Source: Cyclina sinensis
Lineage: Eukaryota > Mollusca > Bivalvia > Venerida > Veneridae
Assembly: GCA_012932295.1 (NCBI GenBank)
Contig: JAAONU010000001.1
Location: 33,201,449 to 33,265,448, forward strand
DNA: 64,000 bases
Reading direction: 5' to 3'
Shown here: one piece after another, positions 49,740 to 61,937 of the stretch
Layout of the letters: each line of letters opens with the position of its first letter
Position numbering within the stretch: position 1 is the first letter of the stretch
Made by a program: the position numbers and the translations under genes
The notes under the pieces: model-generated
The model's input: only the letters and a program-made list of their open reading frames with translations
What the model was told of the DNA's origin: nothing
The model's database searches: none

Positions 49740-52700
49740 CTGAAAAGGACAGGAAAGTAAGACAAAAACAAAGGAAAGGAGTGAGAGGAATGTCAGAGTA
49801 GACAAAATTAATTGCACAGGTAGATGGACAGAAGGATGAATGGTGTTATTTCTTTACATCTCCTCCAGTGGCATAAATGAAAGAAGAGGATAGAAAGAAT
49901 GTAAGGGAAAATTAGATAAATGAATGGGAAAAGGCAATGCAGAAGGAAAAAGATAGGAGAAAAAAATAGATTAAGAAGAAAGGGAGGAAGAAGAGACAGA
50001 AAGAAAAAAGGAAATGAGTTAAGAAAATTATATAGAAAATAGGAAGAAAGAGGAACATAAAAAAGAAGGAAAGAAAAGAAAAAGAGAGAAAGGAAAGAAA
50101 CAAGGGACAAAAAGGAAAGTTCAAGGAATGTATGGAGAGACAGATGGAAAAAAAGAAAACATAAAAAGAAAAGAAATGAGGAAAAAAAGATATTTACAAT
50201 GATAAAAATGAAGGGAAACTGGAAACTAGAAAAATAAGAGTCATGAGGAAAAAAAAGAGGGGGAGAAAAATAAGAGAGGAAGAGAGTGAGAGAAAGAGAA
50301 AAAATAAGAAAGGATTGTAGAAAAAAGACAAAGAAGAAAAGGAAAGAAAGAAGATAAGGTGGAAATACGCTAGCTAGAACAAAATATACAAGGAAAAACA
50401 AAATGAAGAAAACAAATGAGAGATACAGAAAGAAAAATAAATAAGAAAAACACTATTTGAACAACGAAAGGAAGACAGAAAATGGAAATAAATGGATGAA
50501 GATGAAAAGAGGAGAAAGGTAGATAAAGGAAAGAAAGTATACATTAAACACAGAGACAAAGCTTGATGGAAATTCAGAATAAAAAGAAAGACATAATATA
50601 AAAGACATAAAGATAGAGAGACAAAATGAAGATTTAAGTAGATAAAAAAGGTTAAAAAAACATGAACAGAATTACTGAATAAGAAAGAAGCACTAAAAAC
50701 AGAAAGAAAGAAAAAAAAACATAATAAAAAAGAAAAAGGAGGAAAATGTAAATACAGAATTACATAGTCCAAATAAAGAATAAGCAAAAAAGACAGAAAA
50801 AGACAGAAAACAAAAAGGTAAAGAAAGAAGAGAAAAACAGACAAGCACACACAGAGAAAAACATTAACATAAAAACGAAGATAGAAAGAACAAGAAAGAA
50901 AAGAAAAAAGAAAGACCCAAAAGAAAAAAAAACATAATAAACAGACAGACAGAATGAAGAATTTTAATAAAAATGGGAAAAAAAAACAACAGAATTGCTG
51001 AATAAATCTAATAAAAAAGACAGGTAGAAAGATAAAAAGAAAAAAAAAGAAAGAAAAACAAAAAATAGACAGACAGAATGAAAGAAGAAAGTAGATAAAG
51101 GGAAACAGAAAACGAACAGAATTACTGAATCAGAAAGAAATACTAAAAACATAATAAAAAGACATACAAAAAGATAAAAGAAAGAAAGAAAGAAAATATA
51201 ATAAAAAAGAAAAAAGAAGGAAGATGTAAAGACAGAATTAAAGAGTCCAAAAAAAGTAAAAAATAAAGACAGAAAAAGGGACAAAACAAAAAGATAAAGA
51301 AAAAATTTAAGAGAAAAACAGACAGACACAAAAAGAGAAATTTAACATTTACATAAAGGAAGACAGAAAGAAGAAAAAAGAAACACAAAAGAAAGAAAAG
51401 AAAAAAAATAGACAGACAGAATGAAGAAATTTAATAAAAATAGGAAAAAAGGAATAACAGAATAAGAAAGAAATACTAAGAATAATAAAAAGACAGACAG
51501 AAAGATAGAAAGAAAAACAGAAAAAAGAAAGAAAAAAGAACACGTAATAAAGAAAACGGAGGAAGATGTAAAGACAGAATTTGTGAGTCCAAATAAAGAA
51601 TAAGCAAAGTCAGAAAAAAAAGAAAATGAAAAGATGAAAAAAAGAGAAAAACAGACAGGCACAGAGAGAGAAAACATTAACATAACAAACACAGATAGAA
51701 AGAAGAGAAAAAAGGACAGACTAAAGGAGAAAGAAAGAAAGACAGGGCTGATATTAAGAAGAAATGAGAACACAGAGAGAGAAGTTTGCAAGAAACAGAG
51801 GATAAAATAATATTTAGAAAAAGGAAAGAAAGAATGTAAGGAAAAATAAAGGAAAAAGATGAGAAAATGAAATGCAGAAAGAAAAAAAGGGATAAAGTAG
51901 ATTAAAAAGAAAGGAAATGAGGAAGAAGAGACAGAAAAAAACAAAGGAAAGGAGCTTTATGCCTATATAGAAAATACGAAATAGGAGGGAGATAAAAAAG
52001 AATGAAAGTAAAATCTTTAGAGGGAATGGAAATAAGGAAAGAAACAAGGGACAAAAACAATAGTTCAAGGAAAGTATGGAGACAGACAGAAAAGGCAGCA
52101 AAGAATGAAAAGAAAAGAAATGGAAAAGGATATTAACAAGACTAGAAAGAAAGGGAATCTGGAAAGAAAAAAATATAAATCAGGAATAAAAGAAAGGAGA
52201 AAAAAGGGGAAGAGAGAAAGAAGGAAAAAAGAACGGATTGTAGAAAAAAAGTGCAAGAGAAAATGAAAGAAAGAAGAAAAAGAGAGAAATACACTTCTTG
52301 GAAAAAAGAAATAGAAGGGAAAACAAAATGAAAAAAAAAATAAAGGAAAGAAGGAAATATAGAAAGAAAAAAGAATAAGAGAAAAACTAAGGACATTGAA
52401 AGGGAGATAGAAAATGGAAATAAATGGATAAAGATGAAAAAACGAGAAAGGTAGATTAAGGAAAGTATACTTGACAGAAATACAGAATAAAAAGAAAGAC
52501 AAACTTTAAAAGGCAGAAAAACAGAAAAAATTAATAACAGAATGAAGAAAATAGATAAAAAAATAAACAGAATTACTGAATAAGAAAGAAATTCTTAAAA
52601 AAACATAATAGACTGACAGAAAGATGAAAGAAAGAAAAAAAAGAAAACACAAAAATGATGAAGGTGACAAGACAGAATAAAAGGGACCATAAAAATGAGT

Positions 52701-53030
52701 AAAGACAGAAACAGAGACAGAAAACAAAAAGATGATAGAAAAAATAGAAAAATAGACGGACAAAAGAGGGATAAACATAAAGAAAGACAGATAGAAAGAA
52801 AAGAAAAAAGAATAAAAAGAAAGAAAGAAAGAAAGAAAGTGTTGATATGAACAAAAAAATGAGAACACAGAAAAGTTTGCAAGAAATATTGGTTAAATGA
52901 ACAAAGATGTATGGAAAGTAAGAATGACTGAAAGGGAAAGATAAGAGAAGGAAAGGAGAAGAGAGAAGAGAAGAAAAAATAGAAAAAGAAAATGTGGAAG
53001 GAAAGGAGGAATAATATATAATCCATATTT
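49740..53030. repeat. 3.3 kb polypurine/polypyrimidine tract with internal duplication
   Basis: Nearly all A and G on the plus strand, built from GAAA, GACA and GGAA motifs. Longer internal repeats exist. Blocks containing AGAATTACTGAATAAGAAAG and AGTCCAAATAAAGAATAAGC recur several times, and the segment starting about 49.88 kb is repeated from about 51.82 kb (offset about 1.94 kb). The long Phe/Leu/Ser-rich minus-strand frames here are artefacts of stop-free composition. Confidence 0.9.
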
Positions 53031-53330
53031 ACAACATAGCATAAATCTTCACGAAACACTTAATGCATAAATCATGAGAAATCAGCAGATATAAAATAAA
53101 GTGCACTGGTTCACAGGAATTTTTGTCCCAGTTTAAATTATGTCAAAGTTTTGTCCTAATATACAAAAGTGTAGACCTTTTTCAGCAGAAAAGTTGAAGG
53201 CGCCGACATTTAATCCTTTTTAAAAATTTGTTCTCAGTAGTAAATCAGTTTCTTTGAAATATAATGGGACTAATGACACGTGTATAAACACCAGAATCAA
53301 ACAAGTGAAGGAGAGGTTTGAACAGCTTAC

Positions 53331-53455
53331 CTGTATATCCGGATCACTAACATACATGTCCTGTAACCAAGGTTCTAATGACAGCATCTTCTTTGAGAGG
53401 TGTAGAATAATACCCAAAGAACAGTTGGTTATCGTTGTCATACCCGTGCCTTGAT
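53331..53455 (-). CDS. Unrecognised gene, 41-codon exon
   Basis: Acceptor AAATATCTTTCAG, donor ATACAG|GTAAGC, 125 bases. One frame is open throughout (phase 1 in, phase 0 out): QGTGMTTITNCSLGI, then LHLSKKMLSLEPW and QDMYVSDPDIQ. A second frame (SRHGYDNDNQLFFGYY...) is also open up to an internal GTATGT, so the phase is not certain. The strong splice sites make an exon likely. Confidence 0.5.
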
Positions 53456-53960
53456 CTGAAAGATATTTATTAAAATCTATAGATATTGACTGGAATAAAT
53501 ATATGAAAGAAGAAAAGAAAAAGGCAGAAAATAAAAAGGAAAGAATGAAGGAAGCAAAGAAAAGGGTTATGGTAAAAAGTGAAATGAAAGTATCAAGGAA
53601 TTAAAAAAAGGAAAAAAGAGAAAAGAAATAAAGGGAAGAAAGAAGGTATATCATGTAAGTTTAGTTAAGATATTCAAATTTAAGTTCCTGTTGATAATCA
53701 ACTGAGTGCATTGCTTGATTTGAATTTCTGTTTGCAGTAAACTTTAAATAAATGTCAAAGAAATTTCAAAAGAATGTAGATTTATTCAACCAAGAAGTGA
53801 AAAGCGCAGGCATCTTATCTTGTTCCTGTTATAAATAAGTTCTCTTAAATGTTCTTAAAATCTGAGCTAAATCGAAGTTTTCCAAGCCATATCTGGAACT
53901 TTAGTAAAATAGTCAGTCAGCAAAAACAATTCCACAATAAATATCATAAAATGAGCTTAC

Positions 53961-54024
53961 TTGCACTAGGAAGTAGAAGCATTCAAGTCCTCTGCCATCA
54001 CCATTGAATAAGCCCGCCATACGC
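53961..54024 (-). CDS. Unrecognised gene, candidate first coding exon
   Basis: Acceptor CATTTTTTCCCAG and donor GTGCAA|GTAAGC. An ATG at 54020 opens MAGLFNGDGRGLECF, ending FLVQ in phase 0. If this is the start codon, the acceptor implies an upstream non-coding exon, perhaps in the GC-richer 54.2-54.4 kb segment. Its end phase does not fit the next exon in the frame preferred there, so one of the two readings, or a hidden exon, needs resolving. Confidence 0.4.
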
Positions 54025-55462
54025 CTGGGAAAAAATGGAAATGCTATCACTATCTGCTGTGTTGGGAAGAAAGCTCACGACTGAAAATTGTATTGTGTGA
54101 CCTTCCTTTTATAGTGAGCGAAGCAACAAACATGAAAAAAGCCTGCAAGATATATACATATAAATCTACGTACGTTATGATCGTAAAAACTCGACTATTT
54201 CCGTCTATGCAGTCAAACGCTGTGTGTAGATGTCCGTAAACTATCGAGGTGATCCGAGTTATGCAAGCTTAAAAAAGGGCGGCGCTTCATGTCATGGTGG
54301 GATGCGAGTGGTTGGGGCCTTAGAAAGGGGGGAACCATTGAGGAAAATAGACACTTTCTTTCGATCATTCTTACTTTCCGTAAAAATGATGGTCACGTGT
54401 CCTCAAAATTTGAACCTGCAATAAGACAAGTTAACCCAAGTAAAACACAACTAACACGTCCTCTTAGCTGTTTCATGTAAATTCTTTTTTTTTAAAAAAA
54501 GCTGTAAAGTACTTATGGTGTAGTTGTATTTTTATAACTACCCTCATATAATTGAAAATGGGCAAGCTTGGAAAAGTTGGCAGTTTGGCAGGTGCCGGAG
54601 AGAAATTCTATATTTTAATAGGAAAATGGTGCGTTTTGGCATGTATCTCGATCTAAAATCGTCCCTGACTATACAAATATACAAATATATAATTTCATAC
54701 ATTGTTGTTGTTGTTGATAATGATGCTATAGCTGCTGCTACAGCTGCTGCTTGCTCTTACTGAAACACAAACAGCTAATGTCACATTTCTATCTTAGTTC
54801 TGAGACAAAGTCTATCTTCTGAAACTTGGATTTTTTTAAAGAAAAACACAACATCATGATTATCAGTAATCATCATCGTTAACAGATATGACACACTACA
54901 TGTACTTTCACAACTTTTCCTTTCTACATAACTGAAGATCATAAATATTACGTAACGACTAGATATTGATCTGCCAAAATGTGCAGCATAAGACATATAT
55001 AAACTATTGAAATCTATTTTTAAAAAGATGAAAAGATTTCATTATAAAATCGTCTTTCTGTCTAACAATTTGAAACAAGAGAGCATTAAGTATTGATGGG
55101 TGAAACTAATGCATTGCTCAGGGGTACATGTATATAAGCTAATTTTGTTGTCCAGTATGTAATACATGTATATAGTGTGAATGTTAACGCTCCCTTTTTC
55201 GCGAGTTTTTGTTAATTCTTTCGTGAGAACTGTTTGCATCGGCGTGCTTTTTTTTTCGCGGGCTTTTTTTCTATTGCAGTGTGATTCTCGTGCAGACTGA
55301 TTGTATTTGGCGGGTAATTACTGTTGTGATATTTCTTGAAAACTAGATCTATTCCAAACAGAAGAGTCTTTCTATAATAATTCAGGGGAAACCGAGGCCG
55401 AGTTATGAAAATTGTGGATTAAAAAATTACGGAAACGTCGATTTGTTAATACATGACAACGG

Positions 55463-55660
55463 TTAACCCTTAACCTGCTGAAGGTATTTGACTCTGTCTT
55501 TGCGACCAGTGCAGACCAAAATCAACCTGCACATAAGTGCAGTCTGATCATGGCCTGCACTATTCGCCCTTCAACCATTAAATTTTCAACAAGCACCCCT
55601 ATAAACCAAATTGAAAGATGGACAAGTCCATTTTAGATATTTAGCATGATAAGGGTAAAT
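55463..55660. repeat. Dispersed interspersed repeat, copy 2
   Basis: Inverted relative to the copy at 9144-9305, with shared blocks AGTGCAGACC, TGCAGTCTGATCA, CCAAATTGAAAGATGGACAA and TCCATTTTAGATATTTAGCA. It begins with TTAACCCTTAACCTGCTGAA and ends near AAGGGTAAA, which may be the element ends. No coding capacity. Confidence 0.7.
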
Positions 55661-55896
55661 CTATTAAGTTACAAATACTGGCCATTTTTTCAGGTGTAAG
55701 ACGTATCCAGTACAAAAATCACTCAATGAAAATCACCTGTTGAGTTTTAATTACAGACTCTAGCAATTAACACACCATTTATCGTAGATTATTACCCTTT
55801 TCAGATTGTATGTTATAAAATTGCGTTCGTTCAAGTAAACGAAAATGATAATCATCATTCAGCTTACTAAAAACAGTCCATTGGTCATTGATGATA

Positions 55897-56061
55897 ACTG
55901 GTTATTGGAAGCGTCAGGTTTACAGTGTAAGGTTATTGGAAGCGTCAGGTTTACAGTGTAAGGTTATTGGAAGCGTTCAGGTCTACAATGTAAGGTTATT
56001 GGAAGCGTTCAGGTCTACAGTGTAAGGTTATTGGAAGCGTCAGGTTTACAGTGTAAGGTTA
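55897..56061. repeat. 31 bp tandem repeat, five copies
   Basis: Five head-to-tail copies of GGTTATTGGAAGCGT(T)CAGG followed by T(T/C)TACA(G/A)TGTAA. Two units carry a one-base insertion (GCGTTCAGGTC). The low divergence suggests recent expansion. Confidence 0.9.
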
Positions 56062-58513
56062 AGATTCGGCTCTAAGATTTACATCATTCCTTTAATCTTA
56101 GCTATATTCTCTACATATCGAATTATAATTTCTGTAATATATAACAAATCACTACAAAAGACTTTACTTATATTCTGTACAGAAAGGCGAAACAAATAAA
56201 GAAGACATGCCAACAAACATTGCACACTTTTATGCTTCTTAAAGGGTTGGCTATATCCAAACAGTCACACCAGCATGATATTCCAAACACAGCTTTCGGG
56301 GGCCTGTATCAACAGGATTTTTTAAACAAAATTTAATCTAGAAGCAGTGCATTGTCTTATGCTTATAGTTCTAGACAAATATAACATGTCAATTTTTTTT
56401 ATTATTTTAAACTAGGTAATATTATGAATTTCTGGCACAGAAAAGGAATTTCTTAAACATTTTACAAATGCATAGCTTACCACTTAATATGGAGGGTTTT
56501 CACTGCTTGTAAAACATTTGCTCTGCCTCGTTTAGAAGAGTCAATGGAACTTCCGAGTTGGAGCTAATGACTTAAAAAATATGCACAAAATTGGTTAAAA
56601 AACGAGCCATGTTGTTCCTCTGAAAAAAAAGACAAGAAAAAACTTTACCTGCACGCATTCTGATTTGCAAACGAGAGGATTTTCTTTGGAAGTTGTAAAA
56701 TTGGACGATTCAAACCACATCCTCCGTATCTTACACGTCGCTTGACGTTAAGGGAATAAACAGAACAGACAATGGTGATTATGTTCATTTTTTTTACACG
56801 AGTCAATGAAACTTTTATTGTTTTTTTTTTTTTTTATTATACAGAAGAGGTATTTTTATAACACGATTTTCTCTTTATTTCCTGTGCCTTGATTGTGCTC
56901 TTTAACCTTTGTCGGCATTCTTTATGCCCTGACTTTAAAAACAATAAACATTACCAATTAAGCCATTATTTTCTTTTTAACTCTTTTATAGTTTTTATAT
57001 GCGGAGTAAAAATCTTAAACACAGAGGTCGCTAGAACAATGATATAGGAAAGAATGACAACTGCATGTCACGTGAACAGGAAAAAGTAAACTGTTTCTGG
57101 AACTTTTTGTAACAACTAAAACCTATTTTCAATCATGCTGAACACATTCTGGTTCTATTGCTTTGTTCCATGTGCCTATGGTTCTTTAAATCACTCCTTC
57201 CGACTTTTCAATATTATACAATACCATGAAATAGATTTTATTTAATTCTCATTTACGAGCCGTTCGGGCACGCTTTGTCATTTTGACGTTAATAATGTGC
57301 CCTAAACAGGGAAGGATTTTGCCAGTCAGAAGTACATATCAATATCCTCAGTGAAGTAGACATTTAAATGGACTGTGCTTTATTTTGGGTCACTAGTTAA
57401 CACGAAGGAAAACAATACAATATAAGCTCTGTTGAGTTTTTGAACAGATTATTTAATAAGATAACACAATTAGAACACTGAAAATTGCAGCTATACTAAG
57501 TATATTTTTTTTTCATTACTGCTACTGCGTTTTGCTACTGCCAACTTCCTATTAGTAAAGTTATCTTTTAATGTTACGTTTTATTCATGTGCCATTATTT
57601 TTACATAAAAAGAATTGTCTCCAAAAACTTATAGGCTTCCATGATAATGATCATCAAGAAATTTGATATAAAAATGGCATTTTTATTATGGTCAATATTT
57701 AGACTTTCAATATTTTTCGAAAAGTTTAGACTTGAACAGAATGAGAAATTTGCTTTTTTGCTGATTTTCAGTCCAGTTATTTCAACAGTTGAGTGTTCTA
57801 TTTCCCGGGTCGTCAGTCATTCGGGGTTTCGTCTTCGAATTTTCAAACGATACAGTATTTCACCAAAATAAGGTGCTACATTTACATTTTTTAAGAACAC
57901 ACACTTTTTTCGTTGAAATGAAAGTCAATATTGTTTAATCCGCTTAAACTAAATTTTAGGATGTACCACTTGAATTTACTTTGAACAGGGTCATTCAAAT
58001 AGAAAGAAAAAAAACAAACAACAAAAAACTGTAGGAGGCTGGGTATTTTTGCAACGAGTAGACTTCATAAAAACATATTTGTCGTCGGTGCCGAAATTTA
58101 AATATACCAGGCACAGGTTAGTGTATAATTGTAAATAAAGTGTACAGCACTTTATACTAACATTGACAAATCAACACCTTCCGTGCTTTGATTTTATAGA
58201 TCCACACGGTCTAACAAATCGCATGATACACCGGTAAATAATAAACACTACACCTTACTTTTATTTCGGTTCAGTATGTAGTGATTAAGACCTATTCCTA
58301 TGAGTAAGCCATCACGTTATTGTATTTACCTGTAACTTTAAGTTTTATGAGATTTCATATTTTTCAGGACGAAGTAAGTCATACGCTCGAGTTTCTTTTA
58401 TTTCGAAACTAGAATCTGTCCTCTTCTGGAACTTCCAGTAGCTAAATTTAAAAGGAACTAGATCTTTCTGTATGACGTAACACGAAACAAATGAAGCAGG
58501 AAAGAAATCTGCA

Positions 58514-58580
58514 ATGGTATCTGTAGCAGTGACTGAGAAGAAGAGACCTACTGTCATTGCGAAGACTTTACTTGCTGGAG
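58514..58580 (+). CDS. SLC25A16: SLC25A16, exon 1 (start)
   Basis: ATG at 58514 (context GCAATGG, G at -3 and +4) opens MVSVAVTEKKRPTVIAK followed by TLLAG. The frame ends one base into a Gly codon at the donor CTGGAG|GTAATT. Joined to 63139-63231 it reads TLLAGGVAGCCAKTV, the conserved start of the first transmembrane repeat of the Graves disease carrier family (vertebrate members have LAGGIAGCCAKT). The N-terminal extension is short, as in other invertebrate members. A minus-strand frame across the same bases (58345-58611) is antisense shadow. Confidence 0.8.
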
Positions 58581-58803
58581 GTAATTTCCAATGTTTATTC
58601 TTTCCTGGCATTTATTTGCCGGCGGCACGAAATACCAAAATCTACATCTACGGACATACTCTCAAAAATCAATTACTGATTACACTGAGAGGCCGGGGAC
58701 AGTGTTAAAATGCTATTTTACAATACATGCAGCAACATGCTGTGATAAAAGATAAAATGTGCTATCATACATGAATGATTAAAAGGTAAAATCTATATGA
58801 CGT

Positions 58804-61800
58804 CTAGAACATATGAGCTTGGAGACCAGATGTGAAAGATGACAGCTTCACACAGGTCTTTAGTTCAGTTGGTAGTGCATTCCAGTATCTGATAGTTCGT
58901 GGGAAAAAGGAAGTTGAATGGTAGTTGGTTCTAGAATGAGGAATAACATAGTTATAAGGTTTTCTGATAGTTGGAATAAGATGGTGATGATCAACCATTA
59001 CTAAGTTATTTGATATTTTAAATAGCATGACTAATGATGAAAAGATGCGTCTTTGTTCAAGAGTTTGCCATTTTAATGTTTCTAGCATAGATGTTACACT
59101 GCTGTAATGTGAATAATCATTCATGACATATCGAGCAGCAGCTCTCTGAACTTTTTCAATTTCATATTTAAGGTTTTCTTGCCACGGGTGCCAGATGGTA
59201 TTGCAATATTCTAATTGTGGCCGAACATAAGTTTTATAGGCAGTTTCTTTGATTTTGCAATTATTTGTTTGGATGTTACGTTTAATAAATTTAAGAGTAA
59301 TATTGCCTTTAGCAGATGTGTTTAGTATATGCTTTTTCCTGGTAAAGTCATCACTGATAGTTACGCCCAAATATTTGGAGTGTTTAGTAGACTTTAGTTC
59401 GATGTTATGTAATTTATAGGGAAACCATTTAATTTTGTCATTTGTAGTAATTCTCATAACTTCGCACTTTTCAGGATTAAACTCCATCGACCAGTCTCTT
59501 TCCTATTTTTCTAAATTTTCAAGATCTTTCTGTAGTTTTTCTGAATCAGTGGTGGAGTCTATAGTTAAATAAATGATGGTATCGTCTGCAAAAAGTCTGA
59601 TTCTACATCTAACTGATTCAGGCATGTCATTGATAAAACAGAGAAAGAGACACGGGCCTAGCACCGAGCCCTGAGGAACACCTGACATCACTGGCAATGT
59701 GGATGAATGGGAACCATCTACTACAACTGATTGTGTTCTGTTATTTAGGAAAGAACTGATCCAGGATATTGCAGTTTTATTTAAACCAAGTTTCATGAGT
59801 TTATATAATAACAATTTATGATCAACTTTATCAAAAGCTTTGGAAAAATCCATCACAATTAAGTCAGTTTGTTTACCTTTTTCTAAATTGTCAAAAATCT
59901 CTTGAGAAAATGATAAAAGTTGAGTTTCACAGCTATACTTTGAGCGAAAACCATGTTGGAAGGGAGTAAGGAGATTGTTATTATCTAAATGGTTCATGAT
60001 GTTTGATACCATTATGTGTTCCATAAGTTTAGAGCAGATGCATGTTAAGGAAATAGGTCGATAATTACTAGGTTTACATTTAGGTCCTTTTTTGTAAGCA
60101 GGGGCTATAACAGCTGATTTCCAATCATTCGGAACAATACCAGACTGTAGGGAAGATCTAAATATTATTTATGGTTAAGAAGGGTGCTATTTCTTTTGAC
60201 ATTTCTTTTAACAGTTTTGGTGATATCTGATCAGGGCCTGATGCCTTATTTGGGTTCAAGTTCTGCAACATTTTCAAAATACCATCATGTGTGATTTCAA
60301 TATTTGGCATTTGGTTCTTAAATTGGAGTTTTCCATGATTGAATAACTTCATTTCACACAAGTGTTTCAAGTTTATAGGTTTTGGTTTAGAAAATACAGA
60401 TTCAAATTGCTTGTTAAGGATATTTGCTTTATCTACAGGCTTTGTGAAAACTTTTCCATCTGATTTTAAAGGAGCTACACCCTGATTGTCAGTCTTTTTG
60501 TGTTTAACAAATGAATACATTTTCTTATTTTTGCCATTTTTTCCAGTATCATTAGTAAAGATGACAGATTCCAGGTATTCCCAGTAAGCTTTCCTGATTT
60601 CTTTTTGGACTGATGTTTTAAGAATAACAAATTTTTGTTTGATTTTACTTTGATTTTTATTGTCTAAGCATCTTTTGTATTTGGTATAAAATTTGTCACG
60701 TTTAGAGATTAACTTTGAAATTCTTTTAGTAATCCAAGGCAAATCACTCCTAGCTTTGGTCATTTTTGTAGGAATGTACTTATCTGAAAGCTCATTCAGT
60801 TTACATTTGAATGTTACCCACAGTGCATTTGCATCACCTAGTGGCAAATTCACAAAGTTGTTTGCATAAAATTCATTCAGGTCCTTTTTAAGAGATTCCC
60901 AATTAGTTTTTTTAAAGAGCTTGATTTTTCTTTTAGGCTGGGGTGGTCTGCCAACTTTCAGGTTTGTTTCAATGAATACAATGTTATGATCTGATGTTGA
61001 CAAGGGTGGTAAGGTAGTTGATGTTTGAACTTGGCTGGGTTGATTTGTTAAGAATAAATCTAAAATATTGTTTTCTCTGGTTGGAGATCTAACCATTTGT
61101 TCGAGGTTAAAATTAGTAAGATTTTCAATGAAATTGCCATAAAGTGTTGCAAGTTTGCAATTATCTTTTACTATTCCAGTGTCCCAGTCAACTCCAGGCA
61201 TGTTGACATCACCTAAAATCCATATTGTGCTACTTTTAGGTATTTTGTGTAGTGAATCCCAAAGTGCTGATAGACTATCAGAGTCATTTTCATTGGGTTT
61301 GTAAAAAGAGGAGACATAAATAGTTTTTAATCCAGGTATGGCAATTTTGGCCCAAACGATGTTACAGTCTGATTTTAAATCTGGACATTCCTCACAGACA
61401 AGACGCTTAGAGATGGCCAAGAGTACACCTCCCCCCAGCCGATCATGTCTATCATCTCTAAAAATCTCATAATCATTATTTTCTGGGAAAATTTCTGAAT
61501 TGTTAATGCTAGGGTTAAGCCAAGTTTCAGTACAAGCTACAACATCTGGTTTAACCTCTTGTAGAAATATTTGAAATGCTGGAATCTTTTTCTTATCTTT
61601 TAAAGATCTGCAATTTATGTTGACAATGGTAACCCGTTCATTTTTGAAAGTTTTAGTAGTTTTGGAATATTTTATTTTGTGAGTTTTGTTTTCATTTGGT
61701 TTACATGGAGAAGTTAGGAAAGAGTTACTCTTTTCAAGTTGTGATTTGTTTTTCTTAAAACTATTTGTCTTGGGTGGTCTGTTGCTATGACTGTGACTAC

Positions 61801-61849
61801 TACTAGAAGGAAGCTTAGACTTGGGAGTAGATGTATGCTGAGGCTTCAT
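58804..61849 (-). pseudogene. LINE ORF2: endonuclease plus reverse transcriptase, two lesions
   Basis: Non-LTR retrotransposon ORF2 of about 1015 codons, CR1/Jockey type by domain layout. The N-terminal half is an APE-like endonuclease with NINCRSL, ACTETWLN, GDVNMPGVDWD and a final TSDHN. The reverse transcriptase has NPNKASGPD, DFSKAFDKVDH, SGVPQGSVLGP and LFADD (the catalytic Asp pair). The C-terminal stretch, with YVRPQLEYCNTIWHP and SFFPRTIRYWNALP, is typical of this superfamily. Only two lesions are seen: a one-base frameshift in an AT run at about 60161-60172, between fingers and palm, and a TAG at 59503-59505 where the family has Trp-like sequence (EK*ERDWS). So it is a young but inactive copy, antisense in SLC25A16 intron 1. 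Confidence 0.88.
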
Positions 61850-61926
61850 CTTTGGCGTTGGCCTGACAGGTATGTCTGTGATGGCTGGCTTCCCTCAGAT
61901 TCTTCTGAAGAGGAGCTACAGGCGGG
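61846..61926 (-). pseudogene. Tail of LINE ORF1, ATGA overlap with ORF2
   Basis: A second frame upstream of ORF2 reads CSSSSEESEGSQPSQTY and LSGQRQR and stops at TGA (61848-61846), overlapping the ORF2 ATG (61849-61847) as ATGA. This looks like the end of ORF1 in a 5'-truncated copy. In the ORF2 frame the region before the ATG is open only back to about 61890 (PAITDIPVRPTPK). It is a short remnant, so the ORF1 call is tentative. Confidence 0.4.
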
Positions 61927-61937
61927 GATACTTACCA

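Larger units (their letters stand above)
54025..58513. other. Intergenic region between divergent genes
   Basis: It separates the minus-strand exon set from plus-strand SLC25A16, so it should contain both promoters. It holds a dispersed repeat (55463-55660), a 31 bp minisatellite (55897-56061) and AT-rich sequence with homopolymer T runs (about 55248 and 56820). Overlapping short frames at 54230-54480 lie in a locally GC-richer patch that could be a promoter or 5' UTR exon; no protein is recognised. Confidence 0.45.

Noticed and set aside
49808..53059. Long Phe/Leu/Ser-rich open frames on the minus strand (up to 200 codons)
   Set aside because: They lie in a polypyrimidine strand where stop codons cannot easily occur. 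Composition is monotonous and several frames are open at once.
58345..58611. 88-codon minus-strand frame with a possible membrane segment
   Set aside because: It is antisense to SLC25A16 exon 1, whose protein match and phase fit are much stronger.
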